In this document: in pieces, positions 34,169 to 44,360 of the stretch | Layout: every line of letters begins with the position of its first letter | Numbering within the stretch: the first letter of the stretch is position 1 | Source: Kalmusia sp. IMI 367209 | Lineage: Eukaryota > Ascomycota > Dothideomycetes > Pleosporales > Didymosphaeriaceae | DNA length: 64,000 nucleotides | Direction: 5' to 3' | Assembly (NCBI GenBank): GCA_027946365.1 | Contig: JAPEUQ010000009.1 | Coordinates: forward strand, 1,240,001 to 1,304,000 | Translations under genes and position numbers: made by a program | Notes under the pieces: generated by a model | What the model was told of the DNA's origin: nothing | Databases searched by the model: none | Seen by the model: the letters and a program-made list of their open reading frames with translations, nothing else

Positions 34169-35520
34169 CGCGTAGCAGACGGAACGTGTAGGTGCGAATG
34201 GTGATCGATGGTCTAGAAGGCCTCGGGTGCAACAGGCTGAACCAGCCGATTGCACATGGGGGCTCGCTCACCCGCCGAGGATAGCAGTCGCCGCTGAGAA
34301 ATTCGTCGCGAGTACAGAGTATATCAACACAGCATAAGGCGAGGACCTGTGTGAGCAGCAGTGCAGAAGGTTGAAGGGTAGGGCAGGCTGCATCTCAAAC
34401 ATTTGAGGCTGGAGGCGCAGCCGCTCTCGTGGAGGGGTGAGGCTGGGGCAGGCCGGGCTGGAAAACGATAATCGCCACATTTGAACACATTAAAACACAC
34501 CGGCAGGCAGGTGACTGACTTTTATTTATGTATAAGAGCTACAACGATGCGGAAAGCAGGTGAAACACATATAGGATAGATTGCGTTAGTCCTTGGCTAT
34601 CACGGCTACAAGGCACTTGCGACAGGCCAAGATTGATTACGGCATGGTAATAAAATTCGAAGCTAGAGAATTTTAGGGAAGATCCTTGCACAGCCTCTTA
34701 ACTCTATTGTTTCGGCATGATTGTATTGCAGCTTACTAAAATAAAATATCTTGTATCAAGAAGATCTCGGAGCGATTCCAACATCGCTTTGATTAGATGG
34801 TTTTTATTTTATTGAAGTACTGAGATCGCATGAAATGAGCGCCACTTACAGCCTTACAGCATATTACGATTCTCGAGCGAAGCTGCCAGACGTTTAAGCC
34901 TAGAACAGGATGCTAAGGAGTTGCGACAGTCGTGCAGGCTTAAGCGTGACTCTACCGTGCACAAATTCTGTCCTCGCTGAGATATAAGCCTATTGCGAGT
35001 TAGGCGGGGATCTGCCTTGCCAATGTGATTTTTGTGCAGGTTGTATTATGGGATCTCAGTATATAACTTAAAGAACATAGATGTGTGTAAATTGTGCATT
35101 GCTTCGAATTCAAAGTACTTATAGTTTGTTACGGTGGTCATTGTGTTACAAGTAATCATGCGTCATACTTGATGAAGAAGAGTGGGTCTGTTTGATCACT
35201 AGGGCAGCCGGAAAGGCCGCCTGTAAAAGCTAAGCGTTCAAACACTAGATTAGGAATTTTTGTATTACCAATCATAGAAAGATTGTACGTAGTTTAAACG
35301 ATAGGAAACTAGAAAAGATAGCAGCGGAAATAAGTTATATGTACAGGGCAGGCAGCTCCTGCCTTGAACAATACTCGAATAGCACAGTAAAACACACCAA
35401 AAAGTACACAGTATGCTGGACTCCAAGGTCAATACCCATTATGGTTCAAAGGAAAGCCCTCCACAGATTCTTACTGCTTCATCGAACTTGAAATAGAAAG
35501 AGAAGAAGGTATTAGAATGC
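34169..35520. other. AT-leaning spacer beside NLR
   Basis: About 1.35 kb upstream of the NLR gene. No gene is supported. The part at 34500-35500 is AT-leaning with many short stop-rich frames, compatible with decayed sequence, but no terminal repeats or transposase remnants could be seen. Confidence 0.45.
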
Positions 35521-36441
35521 TTAGTGGAGATCGACAGTATATGTTGTGTGAAATACGTCTTTTTCAGCAACTAGCATCACGGTGCGAGATTCGATCTTTT
35601 CCGAAAGCCTATCAGTGAGGGAAATCTGGTAGAACTCGCGGTCGTTGTAGAGCTTTTAACAATCTTCTCAGGTACTCACAACATCCTGGAGTCCATCAAA
35701 GCGATAGTTCCTGCATTGGCATCCCCAATGGGTGTCACGCGTTCCGCCGATGAATGTACACTCAATGGCTTGATCCAATGTGAGCCACCAGGGCACGGTT
35801 TCTAGTAAGGCAAGTAAGGCAAAAATTTTGACCAATAGCCCAGCACCCTGAGTAGACCAAACTATTCCACTCGGGATCATCCAAAGTACCCCGCTCGAGG
35901 ATGAGTGAGTCTACCGTGAGGCTGCGAGAAAAGACTAAGGTGGACGTATGGTCACCGACCCAAAATCGTTTAGATTGCTCGTGCTCTCGGATGAGTTCAA
36001 GTATCTCCATGGACATTTGATTGAAATTTTCTACGAAATCCGAAGTATTTTCAGGGTTCGGCTGCCACTCTGGGTCGTCGTAAAATTCGAACTTTAGGGA
36101 AGAGAGCCGCAGGCAGAGAAGCGGATTCAATGGGCCAACTCGGCCCGAAAATTTGGCGAGCAGAGGTTTGACGAACCAACATTTGTTGGTGCGTCTGAAA
36201 TGAGACTTGGGGAGCTGAACGACGATGTGCTTCTGGGTCATGAGTGGGGCCATGCTGATACGAAGCTGCGAATTAGTTACTTGGCGCCAATTCTCGGTAA
36301 CCGACGTCTGCAATGCTCCTCATATATCTGCTTGTTGGCCATCAGATATCCCCAATACTCAAACGTGTGGTCGCTGTACAGGATATTGGACAAAACACAG
36401 CTGTGAATATGTTCGCGAACCTCACCTGGAAGAGTCAACAT
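35521..36441 (-). CDS. 2EXR/F-box-like protein, exon model uncertain
   Basis: The start is the ATG at 36441 (MLTLPGEVREHIHS), matching the LPxEVRxxI opening of the 2EXR/F-box-like family. A 47-nt intron (36255-36301, branch TAACTAAT) joins YEEHCRRR to MAPLMTQKHIVV. A further intron is needed near 35820-35860, perhaps 61 nt, to continue into TVPWWLTLDQAIECTFIGG and CQCRNYRFDGLQDV. A last intron from 35670 region leads to ISLTDRLSEKIESRTV and a stop at 35521. If the second intron is not used, the protein ends at 35762. No domain beyond the N-terminal motif is recognised. The gene lies next to the NLR and heads a run of similar genes. Confidence 0.5.
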
Positions 36442-37676
36442 CTTGATATATGTTGAATTGTTGTTTTTGGTTGTGCTTGAGTAGTGGAAATTTATAATGG
36501 AGTGGAGATTAGGAGTTGTGCGGTGTGGTTGAGGACTCAACATTTCCGCCCAGGGGAGCTCTATATAGATTGTAGGACATGCATCATGCATTCACCTGGA
36601 CGTTCAGACGCTATATACATAGATATTGTGAAATGACAATGACTAGGTATGGGTCCTTCTTTCAACTCTTATCTCTTTGGGAGCGCTATTGGTAGAATAC
36701 ATTCTCATCTGTTAGCATATTGCCTATCCTTGCGCGCTGGGAAATTCGCAGGTAACATATTATATATTACAGGGACGATTTTTCATGCTTAGTGATGTTG
36801 GGATAACGATCGCATGAGTCAGGGCTATGTCCAAAGAGGTTTTGTCACCAAGTCTCAATGTTCCCTTATTTAGAGGCCGTAGTGCTTTGTTCCGAATATA
36901 CCCCAATTTAGCAGTTCATAAAGCCCTATCCAGTTAATTGCAACGAATTGATTTGCCTATCTCAACGATCAAAACTTGACTACGATTCGCTGATTCAGTT
37001 GCTCTAGTGAAATCCTACTCTCGTGAATACCTGTCGTCCGGAACAGTCTTCCGAATCAAGTTTGTCCTAACCGATGTCACCCTATGCCTTCAATTCGATC
37101 CCATTAATACTGATTTTTCCTAGGTACCTCCGCATACCTCGGTCTCGCATAATCACCACTGAGTCAACATAGGCGTCCTAATGCCTCGAAAACTATCGCG
37201 CCCGTGTACTCTAGAAGAGCATGTCTCCGCTGGAAGCAGGGACAAGCGCCGATGTAAACCCAGCTACTCGAGTGAGACCATCCTCAGTCCTTGATCACTT
37301 AGCTTGAACAGTTAAGGGCGCTTCATCACTGTTAACGTTGTCGAGAGAATTAAATACGTCACTATTAATGTCCAACCCGTTCATGTCCTCAGCATCCAAT
37401 CTCCACCCGTAGCAAGTATCACTCAATTCGTGGTGTTTGAAAGTAATCATCTCATTTCCCACAGAAAGCCATTTGTCGCTGGTAAGCTACTGCTGGGAAA
37501 TTGGATCAGTCTATGGTAATACTTGTTGGAAGTATCTTTCGCACTGGTGATTTCATGTTTGATAGTTCTTCGCCAAAACTTTTTGAAGTGTCACCTCCTA
37601 GCATTGTGTTGAAGGATATAGCATTCCGATGAACGAAAATCTTACGTATAACATGATTTTCGTAGTGAAGGAAATC
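36442..37676. other. gene-poor spacer in 2EXR cluster
   Basis: About 1.2 kb with no supported gene. An ATG at 37181 opens a 30-codon Arg/Ser/Cys-containing frame followed by a donor-like GTGAGA, but no continuing exon is convincing. Confidence 0.4.
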
Positions 37677-38117
37677 TTAATCATCGTCATTGTAATTTAT
37701 GTCTAGGCAGGCAACCTCGAAAAGATTCAAAGCTGCCATTGACGCGAACGGCCTAGGGAAATCATCCTTTGAGATAGTGTCTCGGAGGTAATGCGACATC
37801 GGCAATTGTACTTTGAGATTCTTCACCTTAGCAACGACCTTTGGTCGGGCAATGCGCAACGCAGACTCTCAGTGACGATCCCACTCCTCCTTGACAACAT
37901 CATCGAGGTATTGCGTTATGAGTCCGGTAAATTTAGATCGCGCCTCGTGATAGACCTGCTTACAAGACAACAACAGACCACTAGATTGGGGTAGGTGATC
38001 GTTGGTTAGCATCAGGTAGGTGTAGACCCTATTTCGCAGCTCAGCTGGGAACTTCAAGAACGGGAACGTGTTGACTATTGGTAGAAGCTGCGGGGCTCCT
38101 GGATCTGGGTCTGCCAT
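37677..38117 (-). pseudogene. 2EXR/F-box-like gene interrupted by TGA
   Basis: The ATG at 38117 starts a protein with FLKFPAELRNRVYTYLM and LLLSCKQVYHEARSKF, the two clearest motifs of the fungal 2EXR/F-box-like family. The frame stops at a TGA (37869-37871) after VVKEEWDRH. The same frame then stays open and remains protein-like (RIARPKVVAKVKNLKVQL, FASMAALNLFEVACLDI) until 37677. No GT-AG intron removes the TGA in frame. The simplest reading is a nonsense mutation in a gene of about 145 codons or more; a base-calling error is possible. The 3' end looks truncated compared with the related fragment at 38412-38768. Confidence 0.6.
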
Positions 38118-38411
38118 GGAAATTTTTGGATTGGGTCGAAGTTGAGTGGCACTCCGAGGTCGATTAGTGCTGTAGACTAGGCCCAGCTCGTTGCTGACTT
38201 CTTCGTCAGCCTTTATCTGCTGCGGGTGATAGTGCAATTGTCCGTCTGCTCGCGCGGCTCAATCACGGCGACGACTTGATGACGTTTATAACCTTAGGCG
38301 TCAAATTTGTTTGCCCAGGCCCGCTGCCTGAAGCTTTGAATTCACTGTTCGCAGGGCTCCTTGGGTTATCGGCATCGGTGGAGAGTTGCCACGAAGTGTG
38401 CGGAGGTACTT

Positions 38412-38768
38412 TTATAAGAAGAAGTGAAGACGTTTGATAATGTTAGTGGCTCGGCACGAGTCGATGTTAGGAGACTGCGACCAAGGTGTGGAAGACGGGA
38501 AGTGAGAATTGTAGATGCGTACTACGTCACTGACAATCATGACAAAACGAGCAAAACCAATCTGAGCTTGATGATAGATTAGATAGACTTCGATGGCAGA
38601 ATTATAAAGTTTGATGCCGAATTTGCGCCAAGTATGCACCTTAGTTTGCGAGAGAAGCAAGCGGTACCAACCTCCAGCGTCCCGATATAACATGTGGACT
38701 CCCAAGAAGACACCGTCTAACTCCAAAGCTTCCAATCCATGGATATTAAAACAAAGCGGCCAGCACAA
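38412..38768 (-). pseudogene. C-terminal fragment of a 2EXR-family paralog
   Basis: This frame lacks a clear ATG start and has no N-terminal motif, but reads like a family C-terminus: NIHGLEALELDGVFLGV, LYRDAGGWYRLLLSQTKVH and IYHQAQIGFARFVMIVSDV. Its beginning resembles the region where the 37677-38117 gene ends (ALNLFEVACLDI), so it could be the missing tail of a duplicated copy. It overlaps the end of the 345-aa gene at 38746-39783 by 23 bases in another frame. I infer a remnant left by tandem duplication and deletion; a separate short gene cannot be excluded. Confidence 0.4.
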
Positions 38769-39783
38769 GTGGCGGATTTTTCTCCCTGAATTCTCCCAGG
38801 CTCATCCCAGCTAAACCGTCCTGCACCTCCTCGCCCACGCCTGCCGCACTGCAGTATCCCCTCATAGTCTTATATCGCTGCTCTTGCAACAACCAATACA
38901 CTCTCACACTCTCCGGTACATTCCACCGCTCTTTACTCATGATACCCTGCATCCCCACCATCTTATCGTCGCTCTCCACAACATACAGCTGTGGCCACGT
39001 AGGCTCTGCCTGCTTCTCATATTCGTGGCGGTACCCCCGCAGGACGGAGGGTTTTCCGATTGCGTCCTCGGTGCGCCAATCCCAGGCAATCTGGATATTT
39101 GTCGTGCTGATGGGATACGGGAGATTCTTGCCTTTACGTAGGAATTGAGCGTTTGTGAAGTCGCGCGGGTAGGGCTGCATGCTGGTAGTGGGGTGTACGT
39201 CATGATATGATGAGAGCAGCGAGACGTATTTGGTGAGCGCTTTGATGCTGGACTGCACTTTGCGTTCGTCCATGATGATTTGGGCGATGCGGAAGAGTGC
39301 AAAGCCTGAAGACACGCGCATCGCAGTGCGGAAATTAGGCGGGTATTCGTTATCTGGGTCGACGAAGAGGAGGGTGACTTTTTGGAAGTAGCCTGAAAGG
39401 ATGGGGCGGAGGGTGACGACTGCTTTGTCGAGTTGGTTGTCGAAGGAGGACATTACTAGGGATGCTGGGATCCGAATTGTGATGTGTCGGACGTGCGTGA
39501 ACGAGCTGCTCAAGGGAATGTCTGGAATTATCCTTGGAGAAGTAGATGCATAGATCTCGAGTGTCCGTTGGAAATTGTCCAGGAATCGCCGGAGGCCCCT
39601 GATGGCTGGCTGACGGACTTCTGTGTACGCTTGTTTGCAGGACAGGGCGAAGCCAGCGTATTTGAGAGAATGGCTCACGGGCGGTAGATGATCTTCCATG
39701 AATTGGTAAATGATTTGTCGTACATCGTAATTGAGGTGCTCGAAGAACGAGGGAGGAGTGTAGTAACGAGGTTGAAACGCCAT
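38746..39783 (-). CDS. 2EXR/F-box-like hypothetical protein (345 aa)
   Basis: A single exon of 345 aa from the ATG at 39783. It opens with FFEHLNYDVRQIIYQFM and FALSCKQAYTEVRQPAIRGL, a variant of the family's LPxEVRxxIY and SCxQxYxE motifs. The middle contains SSFTHVRHITIRIP and a charged region; the end (GMSLGEFREKNPPLVL) is unrecognised. There is no signal peptide or membrane segment. The function is unknown. It is the most complete member of the group between 35.5 and 39.8 kb, all on the minus strand, which suggests local duplication. Confidence 0.75.
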   Translation of the reverse strand: MAFQPRYYTPPSFFEHLNYDVRQIIYQFMEDHLPPVSHSLKYAGFALSCKQAYTEVRQPAIRGLRRFLDNFQRTLEIYASTSPRIIPDIPLSSSFTHVRHITIRIPASLVMSSFDNQLDKAVVTLRPILSGYFQKVTLLFVDPDNEYPPNFRTAMRVSSGFALFRIAQIIMDERKVQSSIKALTKYVSLLSSYHDVHPTTSMQPYPRDFTNAQFLRKGKNLPYPISTTNIQIAWDWRTEDAIGKPSVLRGYRHEYEKQAEPTWPQLYVVESDDKMVGMQGIMSKERWNVPESVRVYWLLQEQRYKTMRGYCSAAGVGEEVQDGLAGMSLGEFREKNPPLVLAALF

Positions 39784-40130
39784 TATCGCAGTGCTGTCGG
39801 CGAGCTCGCCGATAGCTCTTTATAGATTGCTGGATTGGATATTGCAACCCCGCCGGACTCTACTTGCACTTTCCAAATCTGGGCATGCGCGTCTCGCACG
39901 GTTCTTTGTGCAACGTCGTCGCTTATGTAAGTAACCAAAGCAGGCCACACAACGTCAATATAAGAGGAACACTGGGAAGTACCGTGATCATATATAGCGA
40001 GCAGGAAGCGTGGGGTTTGGAAGTATGATTCCTCGAACTAACGGCTAGGTCAATGTTGTTCCGAAGTCCGCGCATTGTGTGTCGCTGCTGTTGATGTTCT
40101 TTCATGGCTTGGCGCATGCAATGTCATGTT
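39784..40130. other. tandem spacer
   Basis: About 350 bases between the 2EXR gene start and the SEN2 stop; it must hold the promoter of the former. No other feature is seen. Confidence 0.5.
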
Positions 40131-41492
40131 TTAGTCTCTGTTCCGGTTTGGTGACCACCTCCTCCACACGAACTCTCTGACACGATACCTCTGCAAGACG
40201 TTCCCCACGTCCACTCCCGCGCTCTTTGTCTCATATTTATCCCACGGCGGCGGAATCTCCACGTAAACCAACAGCAACGTCTTATGCACCTGAGTTTGCA
40301 CGCGATTTAGCCGATGCAGCCACCACCAGTCTCTTTGTTCCTTGTTCTTGCACGCCGCTGCCCTTTCAGAGGTCGCAGACCAATATGGGTCGGAATATGC
40401 AGGTACTATCATGATAGCGAATTCGGCATGGGTGAACGCTGGACCGCGCAGGTATAGAAGGTAGTCGCAGGCAAATTTAATTCCAGCGCGGACAACCCAC
40501 CCTAAGGAGCGGAAATGGTGGAAGACAACGTACTTCAGAATGAAGCTATTGTCAGGTTCGATCGGACATGCCATGAGAGAGTTCGGGATCCTTGAGGAGA
40601 ACTCGTCGCCGTCGGACAGATATTCAGAGTGCGCACAGATAAGACGAAACAGTTCTGATGAGTCTAGACGAATATCGTGGTGATAGACATCTAGCACTCC
40701 GAGCACATAGCTTAGAAAAAAAGCTTCCTCAAACGTAAGCTGTAAATGCTCTTCGTCTTTGATAGCCGTGTCAAATGAGGGCATTTCTTCAGCGAGCGTC
40801 TTCTCTACCTCTTCCATAACAGTATTGACGTGGGTTGCTGATACATCGCCTAGAGGGACGCCAGCATCTGACGGATATAGCGTTCCTTTTGGCGATTCAG
40901 TCACATTACCATTCTCAACAAGCTCATCAAGGTTTGTTTCAGCATCGAGCTTTCCCTCTTCCCGCAGCTGTTGCTCAATGGCTTCTCTTTGTGCCTTCGC
41001 TCTTTCGAGCTTGAATTGTCGTCGCTCCTCCCTTCTCTTGCGCGTGACTTCTTCGCTTGTCGTAATCGCATCAATACCTCGTTTTCGCTTCTCTTGGGCC
41101 AACCATTGTGGCTCACTTCGGCTAAGGGAACCTGAGCCCCAGAAGCCTTGTTCCCACAGGGCCCGGATGGTTTTGGGATCAGTCACGTGGATCGATTGCG
41201 TTTCGACCGAAAAATATGCCTTGTGCGCAGCAGGGTGAGATGATGGACGCCAGATCGACTGAGATAGTAGGGTGATAGCTATCCTTACGATAGAGAGTGG
41301 ATTGTGAGGAATAAAGGCAGGAAGCGGATGGATCTCAAGTGGCAGAGGTCTCGCATGAATCTCGTTGTAGTTTGGTCTTTTTGTTCGGGCTTTCCTAGGC
41401 GCAGCATTTGAATTAGAGTCTTTGGGTTTCGTGTCTGGGCCATTGCCTATTGGCGGCGCTGTTTGTGCTGGATGCTGCTGGATTGTGGCCAT
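40131..41492 (-). CDS. sen2: tRNA-splicing endonuclease catalytic subunit Sen2
   Basis: A single exon of 453 aa from the ATG at 41492. The N-terminal part has IHARPLPLEIHPLPAFIPHNPLS and SIHVTDPKTIRALWEQGFWG, conserved in fungal Sen2, followed by a long charged coiled-coil region. The C-terminal nuclease domain carries the catalytic triad: Tyr in ACDYLLYLRG, His in PAFTHAEFAIMIVP and Lys in QVHKTLLLVYVEIP. Sen2 cuts the 5' splice site of intron-containing pre-tRNAs within the four-subunit TSEN complex. All active residues are present and the gene looks intact. Confidence 0.96.
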   Translation of the reverse strand: MATIQQHPAQTAPPIGNGPDTKPKDSNSNAAPRKARTKRPNYNEIHARPLPLEIHPLPAFIPHNPLSIVRIAITLLSQSIWRPSSHPAAHKAYFSVETQSIHVTDPKTIRALWEQGFWGSGSLSRSEPQWLAQEKRKRGIDAITTSEEVTRKRREERRQFKLERAKAQREAIEQQLREEGKLDAETNLDELVENGNVTESPKGTLYPSDAGVPLGDVSATHVNTVMEEVEKTLAEEMPSFDTAIKDEEHLQLTFEEAFFLSYVLGVLDVYHHDIRLDSSELFRLICAHSEYLSDGDEFSSRIPNSLMACPIEPDNSFILKYVVFHHFRSLGWVVRAGIKFACDYLLYLRGPAFTHAEFAIMIVPAYSDPYWSATSERAAACKNKEQRDWWWLHRLNRVQTQVHKTLLLVYVEIPPPWDKYETKSAGVDVGNVLQRYRVREFVWRRWSPNRNRD

Positions 41493-42194
41493 GTCGCTCC
41501 TTATTTTGCGTGATGCGGATCAAGCTATCAAATGGTGAGCGACGAGTACCCTGATTTATTAATGGAGACGTAGGGTGAAAACAGTATCAGATACCGTTGT
41601 AGTCTATAATTTGAGATAGCATAGAGCGCAGGAACTCAGGTAAATGAATGCCTGGGACTGCGTCTGATATGAATTGTGATGTTCATCATAACACAGATTA
41701 CAGCGGGCATCTTTGTACTTACGAGACTGTTTATGTGTACTATTAAGCAATTTTGATAAGCATGGCTCACTGAGGATGCGATGATCAGGGTAGTGGAGTC
41801 AAAGGTTGTTTGACGAAAACTAGCGGTGCCAAGCCTCTAGGGCTCAAGTGGCTGACCCTCTATCCTAGATCTTATCCAATCTCTCCTTCAATGTTGGTAA
41901 ATGAATGATGTGGGAGAGAGCTCAAGCTCTTATCTTTATCTGCTGATGTTCCGAAATACTTTTTCCAGTCATCTCATTTGCACCATTGAATTAGATGACG
42001 TAATACGTTGTCGGGAGAGCTTCGTAGCCTCCGACGGGAACATTATCGTGATGCCACCTTCTCTGCTAACATCGCTGCTGCTGTAGGCGGACTTGATTAA
42101 AGCAAAAGCATAACTGCTTTCAGTAGGCTTTGTTTCTCTAGTAAGATAACTTGACCGATTCCAGATTTACTTGCACATAGTTACGAGGCAAAAC
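41493..42194. promoter_or_regulatory. divergent intergenic region SEN2/scramblase
   Basis: About 700 bases between divergent start codons. It holds both promoters; a 61-codon frame at 41901 has no support as a gene. Confidence 0.5.
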
Positions 42195-43916
42195 ATGCTC
42201 TCCGGAGCGCGCTGGTCGTTGAGACTACCACGACAACATGTGCAAGCTCTAGCTACGCGCAGTACTCCTCCTCCCGGGCCGCGTGGTTCTCTCCGTCGAA
42301 CACCTCCCCCACAACGACGATCCCCTGCCCACCGTTCAGCTTCTTCGAGGCAGCCTGAGCAGCAACCCTTGTCGAACGAACATGCAAACCAGCCGGCGGG
42401 CTCAAGCGATCCCTCTGCGCTGCCACCAAGAGAACCTTCCAAACTAGAAGCAGTATCGACCGCCCTCGCGCAAACACCTGACGTGCACAACCCCCTCGTC
42501 ACGCCTGTTCACATTCCCGAAGATCCACATGGCGTCATCAAAGAGACGCATCCTGCTATGCGCATCCTCGAGAACTCGGCTATTGTGGTACAGCGCCAAT
42601 TGGAGATGATGAACGTGTTGATGGGCTTCGAACAAGCGAATCGCTATGTCATAATGGACCCGCACGGGAATCATATCGGCTACCTGGCAGAGCTCGACCA
42701 TGGCGTGGGGAGGGCAGTAGCACGACAGATGTTTAGGACACATCGGAGCTTCACCACACATGTCTTCGACAAGAATGAAAGGGAGGTGCTAAGGTTTCAC
42801 AGACCATTCAGCTGGATCAGTTCGCGGATACGCGTGTACGATGCGTTGGGAAGCGATCCAAGCGCATACACGTCGTCCGTTGCATTACAGGGCACGAGCC
42901 CAGGGAGCGTAGTGAATCAGACGAGCGCGAGCGTTTCGAGTCTCCCACTATCTGATATGAGAATCATCGGTTCAGCAGAGCAAGAATGGGGTCTTTTGCG
43001 GAGAAAGTATAACCTGTTCCTCGCTCGGCAGGTCGAAGACGCTGCGCCCGATGCTCCAAAGCTCACATCCGGGGATCTACCACTGTCAGACTCTAAATCA
43101 CTCCAGGTAGCTGAAGGTGACAACAGAGAGGTCGGCATGGTTCAGTTCGCACGCGTCGATGAACCTTTCCTATCTTGGGACTTCCGTTTGATGTCTGAGG
43201 ATCAACGGCTGCTCGGGTCTGTCAACCGTAACTTTGGTGGTTTTGCGCGAGAAATATTCACGGATACGGGCGTGTATGCGCTCAGAATGGATGCTGCAGG
43301 TCTCCAGGCAGAGACACAACATGCATCCAGCATCGAACAAGCGAAATCACTAGCAGACAACCACCCGGGCATGACGCTCGACCAACGCGCTGTCATGCTT
43401 GCGACTGCGGTAAGCGTCGACTTCGACTACTTCAGTCGACACAGCGGGTCTGGCGGACTTTGGCCCATGTGGATCCCTTGGTTTGGCGGCGAGGCCGCAG
43501 GAGGTGCTGCTGCTGGTGAGGCGGGTGCTGCAGGTGCTGGAGCAATCGGTGCGGCAGGCGAGACGGGCATTGCCAGTGAAGCTGGTGCTGCTGCACGGGG
43601 CCTAGGGTCAGCCGAAGGTTGGGCGGCTGGTGCAGGCACCATGGCTGGCTACGAAGCTATGCAGCGAGCGAGAGGCCAACCGGAGGGCTCTCAGGAAGGA
43701 AATGATCCTTCTGTGAACGAAACAAATTCCCCACAGCAGCAGGTTGGGCCAGAAGGGGAAGATGTTTGGGGCCAAGGAAAAGACCCATGGGGTAACGATG
43801 GCGATAATGATTTTTGGGGAGGTGGTGGAGGAAGTGGTGGTGCTTCTGGTGGAAGTGGAGGGGGTGGTGGTGGTGATAATGGCGGCGGTGGCTTCGATGT
43901 CAGTGACTGGTTTTAA
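42195..43916 (+). CDS. mitochondrial-type phospholipid scramblase (Aim25-like)
   Basis: A single exon of 573 aa. The ATG at 42195 is preferred to an in-frame TTG at 42171. The N-terminus is rich in Arg, Ser and Pro and lacks acids, resembling a mitochondrial presequence. The scramblase domain runs from about residue 110 to 430: LENSAIVVQRQLEMMNVLMGFEQANRY, split here as ENSAIVVQRQLEMM and FEQANRYVIMDPHGN, then FRPFSWISSRIRVY-like and GSVNRNFGGFAREIFTDTG. The tail has an Ala/Gly-rich hydrophobic stretch (about 435-490) and ends in Gly-rich runs (GGGGGSGGASGG type) with DVSDWF. The family moves phospholipids between membrane leaflets; the location is inferred. Size and frame are intact. Confidence 0.92.
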   Translation: MLSGARWSLRLPRQHVQALATRSTPPPGPRGSLRRTPPPQRRSPAHRSASSRQPEQQPLSNEHANQPAGSSDPSALPPREPSKLEAVSTALAQTPDVHNPLVTPVHIPEDPHGVIKETHPAMRILENSAIVVQRQLEMMNVLMGFEQANRYVIMDPHGNHIGYLAELDHGVGRAVARQMFRTHRSFTTHVFDKNEREVLRFHRPFSWISSRIRVYDALGSDPSAYTSSVALQGTSPGSVVNQTSASVSSLPLSDMRIIGSAEQEWGLLRRKYNLFLARQVEDAAPDAPKLTSGDLPLSDSKSLQVAEGDNREVGMVQFARVDEPFLSWDFRLMSEDQRLLGSVNRNFGGFAREIFTDTGVYALRMDAAGLQAETQHASSIEQAKSLADNHPGMTLDQRAVMLATAVSVDFDYFSRHSGSGGLWPMWIPWFGGEAAGGAAAGEAGAAGAGAIGAAGETGIASEAGAAARGLGSAEGWAAGAGTMAGYEAMQRARGQPEGSQEGNDPSVNETNSPQQQVGPEGEDVWGQGKDPWGNDGDNDFWGGGGGSGGASGGSGGGGGGDNGGGGFDVSDWF

Positions 43917-44360
43917 GAACTAGTCCTTCACATTGTATCATTATCTTGTTGTAGAAATGTATATAGTATCAGTGTTAGGCATACTGCGCGATTCATTCCG
44001 CATTGGAGATTACCACTTTTGTAATCCTCTGGGAAGCTCAGAGCTCTGCTAGTAAATGATTTACTCACTGTATCAATTATCAAAAATACACCTCAGGCAT
44101 CGCAGGTACACGCGGAGTGAATGTAGAGTCATGCGGGAAGTGGTCCGTGCTCGCAGATCCGGGCTCACGATCGCCGCCCTCCCAAGTGCTCTATAAATCC
44201 CCAGAACCACTTTTACAATCTTGCGCACTCAAGTGATTCAAGCCACATTACTTCTCCGCATACGAAGAAGCTACCGTCGCGTTTTCCTAAGCGCAAACGC
44301 GCTGCCGTTTCTTCATCAATACCCCACCTCCGGTCTCGCTCACGCCCGCCCGTGCCTACA
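43917..44360. other. spacer, scramblase 3' region and UBC7 promoter
   Basis: About 440 bases; no separate gene. A minus-strand frame overlapping the start of UBC7 is a shadow. Confidence 0.5.

Noticed and set aside
34500..35500. Possible decayed transposon or LTR beside the NLR
   Set aside because: AT-leaning, but no terminal repeats, target-site duplication or transposase/reverse-transcriptase remnants were visible.
35776..35845. 45-nt intron in the 35.5-kb 2EXR-like gene
   Set aside because: Its length is a multiple of three and leaves the reading frame unchanged, so it does not connect to the more protein-like TVPWWLTLDQ frame.
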